Positions 1 through 5,660 of a stretch of DNA of 13,859 bases are shown piece after piece. The stretch comes from Rhodanobacteraceae bacterium. Lineage in GTDB: Bacteria; Pseudomonadota; Gammaproteobacteria; Xanthomonadales; Rhodanobacteraceae. Position numbers and translations under genes: made by a program. The DNA lies in the NCBI GenBank assembly GCA_025924775.1, contig JAICHS010000038.1, positions 1 through 13,859 on the forward strand, written 5' to 3'. How positions within the stretch are numbered: the first letter of the stretch is position 1; each line of letters opens with the position of its first letter. The notes under the pieces are model-generated. The model saw only the letters and a program-made list of their open reading frames with translations, searched no databases and was not told the DNA's origin.

Positions 1-2
1 CG

Positions 3-251
3 CTTTCCGCCGACACGTTTGAATCGTTGATCGACATGGCCGGCGTGACGTTTCCGGGACACGACGAATCCTGGAGCCTGTTCAGCCCGAGGTGGCGCTA
101 CCACACGCGTTGGGTGGCCCAGACGCGCCACATCGATTTCGACACCGCGCATTCCAGCAAGGATTGCGAGCGCGTGTTGCCTGGCCTGAATGGGGGTCAG
201 AGCCACTTTTTGCGTGACGTGCGTGACACGGCCGACCGAAATGAAAAGTGA
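3..251 (+). CDS. 3' end of an unrecognised gene (partial)
   Basis: A frame open from the left edge ends at TGA 249-251 and encodes about 82 residues. The first ~63 residues look like ordinary protein, rich in aromatic residues, Arg and His (for example SPRWRYHTRWVAQTRHIDF). I do not recognise a family and assign no function. It is not the end of a prepilin peptidase, which often precedes coaE in this group. The last ~19 residues are encoded by the inverted repeat at 193-261, and the stop codon sits in that repeat's right arm, so the original C-terminus has probably been replaced or extended. It overlaps the chosen coaE start by a few bases, in another frame. The other two plus frames have stops within the first 30 bases, and nothing convincing is seen on the minus strand. 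Confidence 0.5.
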   Translation, partial: LSADTFESLIDMAGVTFPGHDESWSLFSPRWRYHTRWVAQTRHIDFDTAHSSKDCERVLPGLNGGQSHFLRDVRDTADRNEK

Positions 252-261
252 CTCTGACCCC
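193..261. repeat. GGGGTCAG-family inverted repeat, copy 1
   Basis: The left arm GGGGTCAGAGCCACTTTT (193-210) pairs with the right arm at 244-261, matching at 17 of 18 positions, around a 33-nt interior. The interior contains TGCGTGAC twice (211-218 and 220-227). The same arm core occurs at 1644-1725 and 2708-2818 with unrelated interiors. The right arm contains the stop of the upstream frame and lies just inside the possible coaE starts. No transposase is encoded, so this is a non-autonomous or structural repeat. Confidence 0.9.
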
Positions 262-879
262 GGTTTGCGCGGTCTGCGCCACTTCGTTGTTGCCCTGACC
301 GGTGGCGTGGCGGCTGGCAAAAGCGCGGTGGCCAAGCGCTTCGAGGCACTGGGCATTGGCGTGTACGACGCGGACATCGCCGCGCGCGCGGTGGTGGCGC
401 CCGGCGAGGCCGCGCTGGCCGAAATCGAATTCGTGTTCGGCGCCGCCGCGTTGAACGCCGACGGCGGCCTGGATCGTCGCGCGATGCGCGCGCGCGTGTT
501 TGCCGATCCGGAGGCGCGCCGGGCGCTGGAACGCATCGTCCACCCGCGCGTGCGTGCATGGCTGCGGCGCCGCGTCGGGATGGACCGCGGGCCGTATTGC
601 ATCCTCGCGATTCCGCTGCTGGTGGAAACCCGCAGCCAGTACGACTGGGTGGACCGCGTGCTGCTGGTGGACGCACCCGAAGCGCTGCAGATCGAACGCC
701 TGATGCAGCGCGACGGCGGCACGCGGGAAACCGCACAGCGGATGCTGGACGCGCAATCCTCGCGCGCACAGCGCCTGGCGATTGCGGATGACGTCATCGT
801 GAACGACGGCGACGAAGCCGATCTGGATGCACGGGTGGCGGCATTGCATAGGCGTTACATTGAGCTTGCCGCCATGTAG
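241..879 (+). CDS. coaE: Dephospho-CoA kinase
   Basis: CoaE phosphorylates the 3'-hydroxyl of dephospho-CoA with ATP, the last step of coenzyme A synthesis, in the cytoplasm. From ATG 241 the protein is 212 aa. It has a Walker A loop GGVAAGKS at residues 21-28, the family DAD motif at 43-45 (YDADIAAR), an HPR motif in the middle of the chain, and the IPLLVE segment typical of the family. Homology begins at about residue 14 (HFVVALTGG). The start is uncertain: ATG 190, ATG 241 and TTG 265 are in frame, and the first two lie in or beside the inverted repeat at 193-261. A TTG 265 start would give 204 aa, close to the usual family length. No strong Shine-Dalgarno is visible. The stop TAG (877-879) is inside the next repeat. 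The gene converges on the mutT/thiE-like gene. Confidence 0.93.
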   Translation: MKSDSDPGLRGLRHFVVALTGGVAAGKSAVAKRFEALGIGVYDADIAARAVVAPGEAALAEIEFVFGAAALNADGGLDRRAMRARVFADPEARRALERIVHPRVRAWLRRRVGMDRGPYCILAIPLLVETRSQYDWVDRVLLVDAPEALQIERLMQRDGGTRETAQRMLDAQSSRAQRLAIADDVIVNDGDEADLDARVAALHRRYIELAAM

Positions 880-948
880 CCCGGATGCAGCGAAGCGCAA
901 CCCGGGGCCTTCACGGATCGCGGCGCTACGCGCCTCCATCCGGGCTAC
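876..948. repeat. GTAGCCCGGATG inverted repeat
   Basis: GTAGCCCGGATG at 876-887 is perfectly complementary to 937-948 (12/12). The interior has GC-rich segments of the kind seen in dispersed proteobacterial repeats with this motif. The TAG in the left arm is the coaE stop codon. This element and the next fill most of the 254-bp gap between coaE and the convergent mutT/thiE-like gene. The folded RNA could serve as a 3' end for coaE, but no T-run follows. Confidence 0.8.
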
Positions 949-983
949 GTGGCTGCAAACCCGGATGTGCTTACCGGATCACC

Positions 984-1137
984 ATGATTCGTCATTCCGG
1001 GGCTGCCCGCGACTTGTGCGGGCAGAACCCGGAATCGGTGCAAGCATGGAGGTAGCGGGATGGCCGAGGCGGCTCATCATGGCGAACTTTCCAAACCGAT
1101 TCCGGATCGCGCTGCGCGCGTCCGGAATGACGATCAT
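984..1137. repeat. CGTCATTCCGG compound inverted repeat
   Basis: ATGAT plus CGTCATTCCGG (984-1000, one bulged base) pairs with CCGGAATGACG plus ATCAT (1122-1137). Inside are two further hairpins. One has the stem CTGCCCGC/GCGGGCAG (1003-1010 and 1018-1025). The other has ATTCCGGA/TCCGGAAT arms at the right-hand end. The structure resembles two nested hairpin units in a MITE-like element. Its right arm contains the TGA stop (1134-1136, minus strand) of the mutT/thiE-like gene. No gene is seen in 880-1133. Confidence 0.8.
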
Positions 1138-2150
1138 GCGAGGAATGCGCGAATGCCCGCGACGCCTTGCGCACCCGCGGCGCGCGCGCGTGGCAGGTCG
1201 TCCGGACCGACGCCCCCCAGCGCGTACACCGGCAGGCGCGCAGCGGCGACCCGTTGTGCGAAACGGTCCCAGCCCAATGCCGCCGCGCCGGGATGTGACG
1301 CGGTGGCCTGCACCGGCGACAGCGTCGCAAAATCCGCGCCGAGTCGTGCCGCAAGCTCCAGCTCTTCTGCATCGTGGCAAGACGCCCCCACCCACGCGCC
1401 ACGTGGCAGCGGCCGTGCCTCCAGTTCGCGCAATTGCGCAGCTTTGAGGTGCACGCCCACGCCGAGTTCCCGGGCCAGTTGGATGTCGTGATTGAGCACC
1501 AGCGAATCGCGCAGCGCCGGGCTGGCCAGCAGCGCGTCTTGCACAACGCGCTTGATTTCGTCACGGCTCGCCTGGGGCATTCGCAGTTGCCGCAGAACGC
1601 GCGCAGGCTCCACCCCCTCACCCCGACCCTCTTCCCCAAGCCTTGGAAAGGGGTCAGCGTCATTTTTTGAACTTGCGGATTCGAAATCAGAGCAACGACC
1701 AAAAAATGACGCTGACCCCTTTCCAGAAATGGCGTAATACGGCGGCAGGCGCAAGGCCGCCAACATGGGCACATCGGCGGGCGGCATGCTGGCGGGATCC
1801 ATGTCGCGCACCGCCACCCAGCGCAGCGGATTGCCTTCGCGCGGCACGGGCGTGCCGCGCCACGCGGTGACGCGCAGCGCGTGCAGGTGCACGGACTTTT
1901 CGGGGTAGTGCCACGGTAGTGCGATCAGCGGTTCGGCCGACAACACCTCGATGCCCAGTTCCTCGGCGAGCTCGCGCGCCAGCGCCTGCCGGACGCTTTC
2001 ACCCGCCTCGAGCTTCCCGCCCGGAAACTCCCACAAGCCGGCCAGATGCTTGCCGGGCAGGCGCTGCATCAGCAGCACGCGACCGTGCGGGTCGGCCAGA
2101 ATGCCGGCGGCGACTTCGATCAGTTTGTGCGAGAAGGATTCCAGCACCAT
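1134..2150 (-). CDS. mutT: Nudix (MutT-type) hydrolase fused to a ThiE-like domain
   Basis: This is a two-domain protein of 338 aa from ATG 2150. The N-terminal Nudix domain contains a full Nudix box at residues 45-67 (G-x5-E-x7-RE-x2-EE-x-G-I), expected to hydrolyse oxidised nucleotides such as 8-oxo-dGTP. A C-terminal domain (about 184-338) resembles thiamine phosphate synthase, with GVHLKAAQL, GASCHD and PVYALGGV motifs; its role in these fusions is unclear to me. Residues of about 142-180 are encoded by two adjoining repeats (1613-1725) inserted in frame in the interdomain linker, so both domains stay readable. ATG 2159 and TTG 2195 are alternative starts, but the longer leader comes from another repeat at 2162-2192, so I prefer 2150. 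A GGGGGA sits just upstream. It lies downstream of folA, probably in the same transcript. The stop is inside a repeat. Confidence 0.88.
   Translation of the reverse strand: MVLESFSHKLIEVAAGILADPHGRVLLMQRLPGKHLAGLWEFPGGKLEAGESVRQALARELAEELGIEVLSAEPLIALPWHYPEKSVHLHALRVTAWRGTPVPREGNPLRWVAVRDMDPASMPPADVPMLAALRLPPYYAISGKGSASFFGRCSDFESASSKNDADPFPRLGEEGRGEGVEPARVLRQLRMPQASRDEIKRVVQDALLASPALRDSLVLNHDIQLARELGVGVHLKAAQLRELEARPLPRGAWVGASCHDAEELELAARLGADFATLSPVQATASHPGAAALGWDRFAQRVAAARLPVYALGGVGPDDLPRARAAGAQGVAGIRAFLA
1613..1639. repeat. C/T-rich repeat segment inside mutT
   Basis: This 27-bp stretch matches 3711-3737 at 25 of 27 positions (core CCCCCTCACCCC, then ACCCTCT). It directly adjoins the GGGGTCAG-family copy at 1644-1725 and, read on the minus strand, encodes the LGEEGRGEGV segment of the mutT/thiE-like linker. 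Two repeat types are therefore stacked at one insertion point. Confidence 0.75.
1644..1725. repeat. GGGGTCAG-family inverted repeat, copy 2 (inside a gene)
   Basis: The 26-bp arms 1644-1669 and 1700-1725 are perfectly complementary, around a 30-nt interior. The core is GGGGTCAGCGTCATTTTTT. This is the most perfect of the three copies, which suggests it is the youngest or is still under selection for pairing. It lies inside the mutT/thiE-like coding sequence and is read through without a stop. Confidence 0.92.
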
Positions 2151-2161
2151 TTCCCCCATCC

Positions 2162-2192
2162 GCCCTGCGGGCACCTTCCCCCGCAAACGGGG
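2162..2192. repeat. Double hairpin at the mutT start
   Basis: There are two small stems in tandem: GCCC-tgc-GGGC (2162-2172) and CCCCG-caaa-CGGGG (2179-2192). On the minus strand they lie just upstream of the probable mutT/thiE-like start and 9 nt after the folA stop. The translated form resembles a repeat commonly seen at gene edges in related genomes (from memory). It may set the spacing or strength of the downstream ribosome-binding site. Confidence 0.55.
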
Positions 2193-2201
2193 CAAGGAAA
2201 A

Positions 2202-2702
2202 TCACATGTTGCGTTCGTAATCGACAAAGTCGAACGCGAGCGGGTGTTTCGCGTCGACCGGATGGTGCACCCGAGCGACTTCCCGCCAGTCAGCGGGGCC
2301 GAACGCCGGGAAGAACGTATCGGCATCGGGCGTCACCGTGTCGATTTCGGTCAGCCGCAGGTGCGTGGCGTGCGGCAAGGCCAGCGCATACACCTCGCCG
2401 CCACCAATCACGCACAGCTCCGCGCCTTCGGCGCCCGCGAGCGCGGCATCCAGCGAATGCACCACGCGCTGTCCATCGAACGGCGCCACCTCGCCGCGCG
2501 TCAGCACCAGGTTGATGCGCCCCGGCAACGGACGCCCAATCGCCCATGCGGTCTTGCGTCCCATCAGCACCGGCTTGCCCAGCGTGAGCGCCTTGAAGCG
2601 CTTCAGGTCATCGGACAGATGCCACGGCATCGCGCCGGTGCGGCCGATGGCGCGCTTGCGGTCGAGGGCGGCGATCAGCGAAATTTCGGTATCGTCCGAC
2701 AT
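2202..2702 (-). CDS. folA: Dihydrofolate reductase
   Basis: FolA reduces dihydrofolate to tetrahydrofolate with NADPH and is the trimethoprim target. The protein is 166 aa, normal for bacterial chromosomal enzymes. It has the N-terminal SLIAAL strand, MPWHL at 25-29 and the catalytic acid at D32 (aligned with Asp27 of the E. coli enzyme). A GKPVLMGRKT segment, IGRPLPGR and the IGGGEVYALALP cofactor-loop region follow. The gene lies directly downstream of thyA in the same direction. This makes functional sense, because thymidylate synthase produces the dihydrofolate FolA recycles. The start ATG (2700-2702) has no recognisable Shine-Dalgarno. The arm of the inverted repeat at 2708-2818 ends only 5 nt upstream, so expression may depend on translation or structure carried over from thyA. 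Confidence 0.96.
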   Translation of the reverse strand: MSDDTEISLIAALDRKRAIGRTGAMPWHLSDDLKRFKALTLGKPVLMGRKTAWAIGRPLPGRINLVLTRGEVAPFDGQRVVHSLDAALAGAEGAELCVIGGGEVYALALPHATHLRLTEIDTVTPDADTFFPAFGPADWREVARVHHPVDAKHPLAFDFVDYERNM

Positions 2703-2707
2703 GCGAA

Positions 2708-2818
2708 AACCGGGGTCAGAGTCGACTTTCCGCAGATATGTACGCGCCCTCGCACATGCGGACCGGCTTGTCTGCCGACACGGCAGGGGCGGCGAGAAAG
2801 TCGACTGTGACCCCGGTT
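2708..2818. repeat. GGGGTCAG-family inverted repeat, copy 3 (thyA-folA gap)
   Basis: The 23-bp arms 2708-2730 and 2796-2818 match at 22 of 23 positions (arm core GGGGTCAGAGTCGACTTTC). The 65-nt interior contains a small hairpin, CTGCC-GACAC-GGCAG (2772-2786). The element takes up nearly the whole 123-bp gap. It ends 7 nt from the thyA stop codon and 5 nt from the folA start codon. Confidence 0.92.
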
Positions 2819-2825
2819 CGGAGGC

Positions 2826-3620
2826 TCATACCGCCACCGGCGCCTTGATGGCTGGCCACGGGTGGTAATCGACGATGTGGACGTCCTCGAAGCGGAAGTC
2901 GAACAGCGAGCGCACGTCGGGATTCAACACGAGTTGCGGCAACGGCCGCGGCGTACGGGCCAGTTGTGCTCGCGCCTGTTCGAGGTGGTTGGCATACAGG
3001 TGCAGGTCGCCGAAAGTGTGCACGAAGTCGCCACGTTCGAGCCCGCAGACCTGCGCGACCATGCAGGTCAGGAGCGCGTAGCTGGCGAGGTTGAAGGGCA
3101 CGCCGAGGAAAATGTCGGCCGAGCGCTGGTAGAGCTGGCACGACAACTTGCCGTTCGCCACGTAGAACTGGAACAACGCGTGGCAAGGCGAAAGCGCCAT
3201 CTGCTCAAGCTGGCCGACATTCCATGCCGACACCAGCATGCGGCGCGAATCGGGGTTGTGCTTGATCTGCTCGATCACCTGGGCAATCTGGTCGATCGTG
3301 CGCCCATCCGGGGTTGGCCACGCACGCCACTGCTTGCCGTAGATCGGCCCGAGATCGCCATTGGCGTCGGCCCATTCGTCCCAGATGCTGACGCCGTGTT
3401 CGTGCAGGTAGGCAACGTTGGTGTCACCACGCAGGAACCACAGCAGCTCGTGCACGATGGACTTGACGTGCAGCTTCTTGGTGGTCAGCAGCGGAAACCC
3501 CTGGGCCAGGTCCATGCGAATCTGGCGGCCGAACACCGAGCGCGTACCGGTACCGGTGCGGTCGCCCTTGACGGCGCCGTGTTCCAGCACGTCGCGAAGG
3601 AGGTCGAGATAGAGCTGCAT
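2826..3620 (-). CDS. thyA: Thymidylate synthase
   Basis: ThyA methylates dUMP to dTMP using methylene-tetrahydrofolate, releasing dihydrofolate. From ATG 3620 the protein is 264 aa, the same length as E. coli ThyA, and it aligns without gaps at the N-terminus (MQLYLDLLRDVL). Upstream in-frame starts at 3629 and 3686 would add residues absent from the family. Visible landmarks are the phosphate-binding RTGTGT near residue 21, the nucleophile Cys146 in ALSPCHALFQFY, CQLYQRSAD, and the FNLASYALLT and DLHLYANH segments. The C-terminus APVAV is the normal family ending. It is the first gene of a thyA-folA-mutT/thiE-like cluster, with a possible extended -10 promoter at 3649-3657. It diverges from the peptide symporter gene. 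Confidence 0.97.
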   Translation of the reverse strand: MQLYLDLLRDVLEHGAVKGDRTGTGTRSVFGRQIRMDLAQGFPLLTTKKLHVKSIVHELLWFLRGDTNVAYLHEHGVSIWDEWADANGDLGPIYGKQWRAWPTPDGRTIDQIAQVIEQIKHNPDSRRMLVSAWNVGQLEQMALSPCHALFQFYVANGKLSCQLYQRSADIFLGVPFNLASYALLTCMVAQVCGLERGDFVHTFGDLHLYANHLEQARAQLARTPRPLPQLVLNPDVRSLFDFRFEDVHIVDYHPWPAIKAPVAV

Positions 3621-3648
3621 GGATGGCATCGCGTCCGAAAACCGTGGA

Positions 3649-3657
3649 AGCATAGCA
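3649..3657 (-). promoter_or_regulatory. Possible extended -10 promoter for thyA
   Basis: The minus strand reads TGCTATGCT, an extended -10 type element, about 29 nt upstream of the thyA start. This would give a short leader. No good -35 hexamer lies at the right distance. The same TGnTATGCT pattern is found upstream of proC (13621-13629). Confidence 0.35.
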
Positions 3658-3710
3658 GGCACTCTTGAGGCATCCTGCACGATCAAACCGCTCCGTCATC
3701 GGGACGTCTG

Positions 3711-3767
3711 CCCCCTCACCCCAACCCTCTCCCCCAACCGATGAAGCTGTTTGGGGAGCGGGAGAGG
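3711..3767. repeat. C/T-rich palindromic repeat upstream of the peptide symporter
   Basis: Positions 3711-3737 match 1613-1639 at 25 of 27 bases. Positions 3726-3767 form a hairpin with outer stem CCTCTCCC/GGGAGAGG and inner CCAA/TTGG pairs. The loop, CGATGAAGCTGTT, closely matches that of the hairpin at 10432-10466. The rest of the 282-bp divergent gap (3621-3902) holds the thyA promoter candidate and C-rich sequence. I see no gene in it. Confidence 0.75.
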
Positions 3768-3902
3768 CCCCCCGACGCACGGGTTTCGATCCCCGGCTTT
3801 CCCCACCACCACCCCTACCCCACTTCCCCCGCCCCTCGTCACATTCAGCCAAGGTTCGGTTAGGCTTGGCCGATCGTTTCCAACCAGGGGTGCCGCCCGA
3901 AC

Positions 3903-5504
3903 ATGAATTCCGCCATGCCCACCGTTTCCAAGACCCGTTCGTTCTCGACCGTATTCCTGATCGAGATGTGGGAGCGCTTCGGCTACTACGGCATGCAGGC
4001 GCTGATCATCTACTACATGGTCCAGCGGCTGGGTTTCCAGGACACGCCCGCCAACCTGACCTGGAGCGCGGCGGCGGCGCTGATCTACGTTTCACCCGCG
4101 ATCGGCGGCTGGGTGGGCGACAAGTTCTTTGGTTCGCGCCACACCATGCTGCTGGGCGCGTTCGTGCTGGCGATCGGCTACGCGTTGATGGTGGTGCCGG
4201 CCAGCAGCGCGGACTTCCTGTTCGTGGCGCTGGGCGTGATCGTGGTGGGCAACGGCCTGTTCAAGGCCAACGCCGGCAACCTGGTGCGCAAGATCTACGA
4301 GGGCGACAACTCGAAGATCGACAGCGCCTTCACGATGTACTACATGGCGGTCAACATCGGCTCGACCTTCTCGATGCTGCTGACCCCCTGGATCAAGGAT
4401 TACTTCAACGCCCCCTACGCCGGCCAGATGGCGTGGCTGCCGGGTGCGCAGAACCTGTTCGGCGACGGCCTGGGTTGGCACATCGCGTTTGCGGTGTGCT
4501 GCGTCGGGCTGCTGGTGGGCCTGGGCAATTACCTGGTGATGCGGCAGACGCTGAACCACATCGGTTCGGAACCCGACCACCAGCCGTTCAAGCTCTGGAA
4601 GCTGCTGGCGGTGCTGGCGGGCGGCGTGGTGGTGGTGGTGCTGTCCACGATCATCCTGCGCTATGGCGCGGTCGCCAAGGTGTTCGTGTACACCGCGGGC
4701 GCCGCGGTGCTGGTGATCTTCGGCTACCTGATCGCGAAGTGCGACCGCCACGAAAAACCGGGCCTCGTGATTGCCCTGATCCTGGTGATCGAGACGGTGT
4801 TCTTCTTCATCTTCTACCAGCAGATGTCCACCTCGCTGAACCTGTTTGCGTTGCGCGACGTGGATCCGGCGTTCCGGATTTTCGGGGTCCACCTGTTCAA
4901 CTGGATCCCGGCCCAGTTCCAGGCGCTGAACCCGTTGTGGATCTTCGTACTGAGCCCGATCCTGGCGCTGACGTACACGCATTTCGCCTCGCGCGGCAAG
5001 GACCTGTCCATCGCGGCCAAGTTCGCGCTGGGGTTCTTCGCCGTCGGCATCGGGTTCTTCATCTACGGCGCCGCCGGGCACTTCACGACCGCGCCGGGCA
5101 AAACCAGCCAGTGGGTGATGGTGGGCGGCTACGGGTTCGGTTCGCTGGGCGAGCTTTTGACCAGCGGCCTCGGCCTCGCCTTCATCGCGCGCTACGTGCC
5201 GGCGCGGATGGGCGGCTTCATGATGGGCGCCTACTTCGTGGCTTCCGGCGTGGCGCAATACCTCGGCGGGATCGTGGCCTCGTTTGCCAGCATCCCCGAC
5301 ACCATTACCGACCCGGTCCAGATGATGCCGATCTATACGCGGCTCTACAACTGGTTGGGCGTGGCGGGTATTGCCTGTACCGTGGTCGCGTTGGCGGTGC
5401 TGCCACTGATCCGCCGGCTGGACAAGGCCCACGCCACCTACGCGGGCTACGCCAACGTGCCCGACGCCGCCAAGGGCGTGCCGACCGCGGGCTCCGAACG
5501 CTGA
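3903..5504 (+). CDS. POT-family proton-coupled di/tripeptide symporter
   Basis: This 533-aa inner-membrane transporter is predicted to import di- and tripeptides with protons. It has the POT signature ExxERFxYYG at residues 21-30 in the first membrane helix. The conserved GLFKAN motif follows, with Lys121 aligned to the functional lysine of E. coli DtpA, and then NSKIDSAFTMYYMAVNIGS. FYQQMSTSLNLFA at about 304-316 matches the YAQMPTSLN segment of DtpA/DtpB. Hydrophobic segments run along the whole chain, consistent with about 14 helices. ATG 3903 is preceded by AGGGG (3886-3890), at a rather long 12-nt spacing. ATG 3915 is an alternative. It appears to be a single-gene unit: the divergent thyA is upstream and a hairpin lies 22 bp after the stop. 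The exact ortholog name is not assigned. Confidence 0.93.
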   Translation: MNSAMPTVSKTRSFSTVFLIEMWERFGYYGMQALIIYYMVQRLGFQDTPANLTWSAAAALIYVSPAIGGWVGDKFFGSRHTMLLGAFVLAIGYALMVVPASSADFLFVALGVIVVGNGLFKANAGNLVRKIYEGDNSKIDSAFTMYYMAVNIGSTFSMLLTPWIKDYFNAPYAGQMAWLPGAQNLFGDGLGWHIAFAVCCVGLLVGLGNYLVMRQTLNHIGSEPDHQPFKLWKLLAVLAGGVVVVVLSTIILRYGAVAKVFVYTAGAAVLVIFGYLIAKCDRHEKPGLVIALILVIETVFFFIFYQQMSTSLNLFALRDVDPAFRIFGVHLFNWIPAQFQALNPLWIFVLSPILALTYTHFASRGKDLSIAAKFALGFFAVGIGFFIYGAAGHFTTAPGKTSQWVMVGGYGFGSLGELLTSGLGLAFIARYVPARMGGFMMGAYFVASGVAQYLGGIVASFASIPDTITDPVQMMPIYTRLYNWLGVAGIACTVVALAVLPLIRRLDKAHATYAGYANVPDAAKGVPTAGSER

Positions 5505-5526
5505 CCCGTGCCGGAAGACCTGGGGT

Positions 5527-5554
5527 GGCGCCCGTGCCTTAAGGCAGGGGCGCC
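5527..5554 (+). terminator. Hairpin after the peptide symporter gene
   Basis: GGCGCCC (5527-5533) pairs with GGGCGCC (5548-5554). After one mismatch, inner TGCC/GGCA closes on a TTAA loop. The stem is strong and lies 22 bp past the stop codon, but no T-run follows, so it may act as a 3'-end stabiliser or a weak terminator ahead of the RND operon. Confidence 0.5.
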
Positions 5555-5660
5555 CGGCGCCGTGATCGGCTAATTTAATGCCATCGCGCGGGCCGGCGCG
5601 GCGAACCCCTTGCGGCACGCACGGTCGAATACCCGCATCCGCAACCTGGACAGCAATCGA

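Noticed and set aside
193..261. The repeat cluster as a CRISPR array or phage attachment site
   Set aside because: The copies are inverted pairs far apart with unequal interiors and no regular spacers; no integrase or cas gene is present.
827..1491. Plus-strand frames through the gap after coaE and into the mutT/thiE-like gene
   Set aside because: They cross palindromic repeats and run opposite the supported ThiE-like domain, with no motif.
1134..2150. mutT/thiE-like gene as a pseudogene because of the inserted repeats
   Set aside because: The insertion keeps the frame with no stop, and the Nudix box and ThiE-like motifs are intact, so a working protein is more likely.
3665..5542. Long plus-strand frame overlapping the peptide symporter
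   Set aside because: It is an alternate frame of the symporter gene, Arg/Gly-rich, without hydrophobic helices or motifs, and its start lies in repeat sequence.
5505..5660. Small RNA or riboswitch ahead of the RND operon
   Set aside because: There is only one strong hairpin, with no recognisable conserved aptamer or regulator site.
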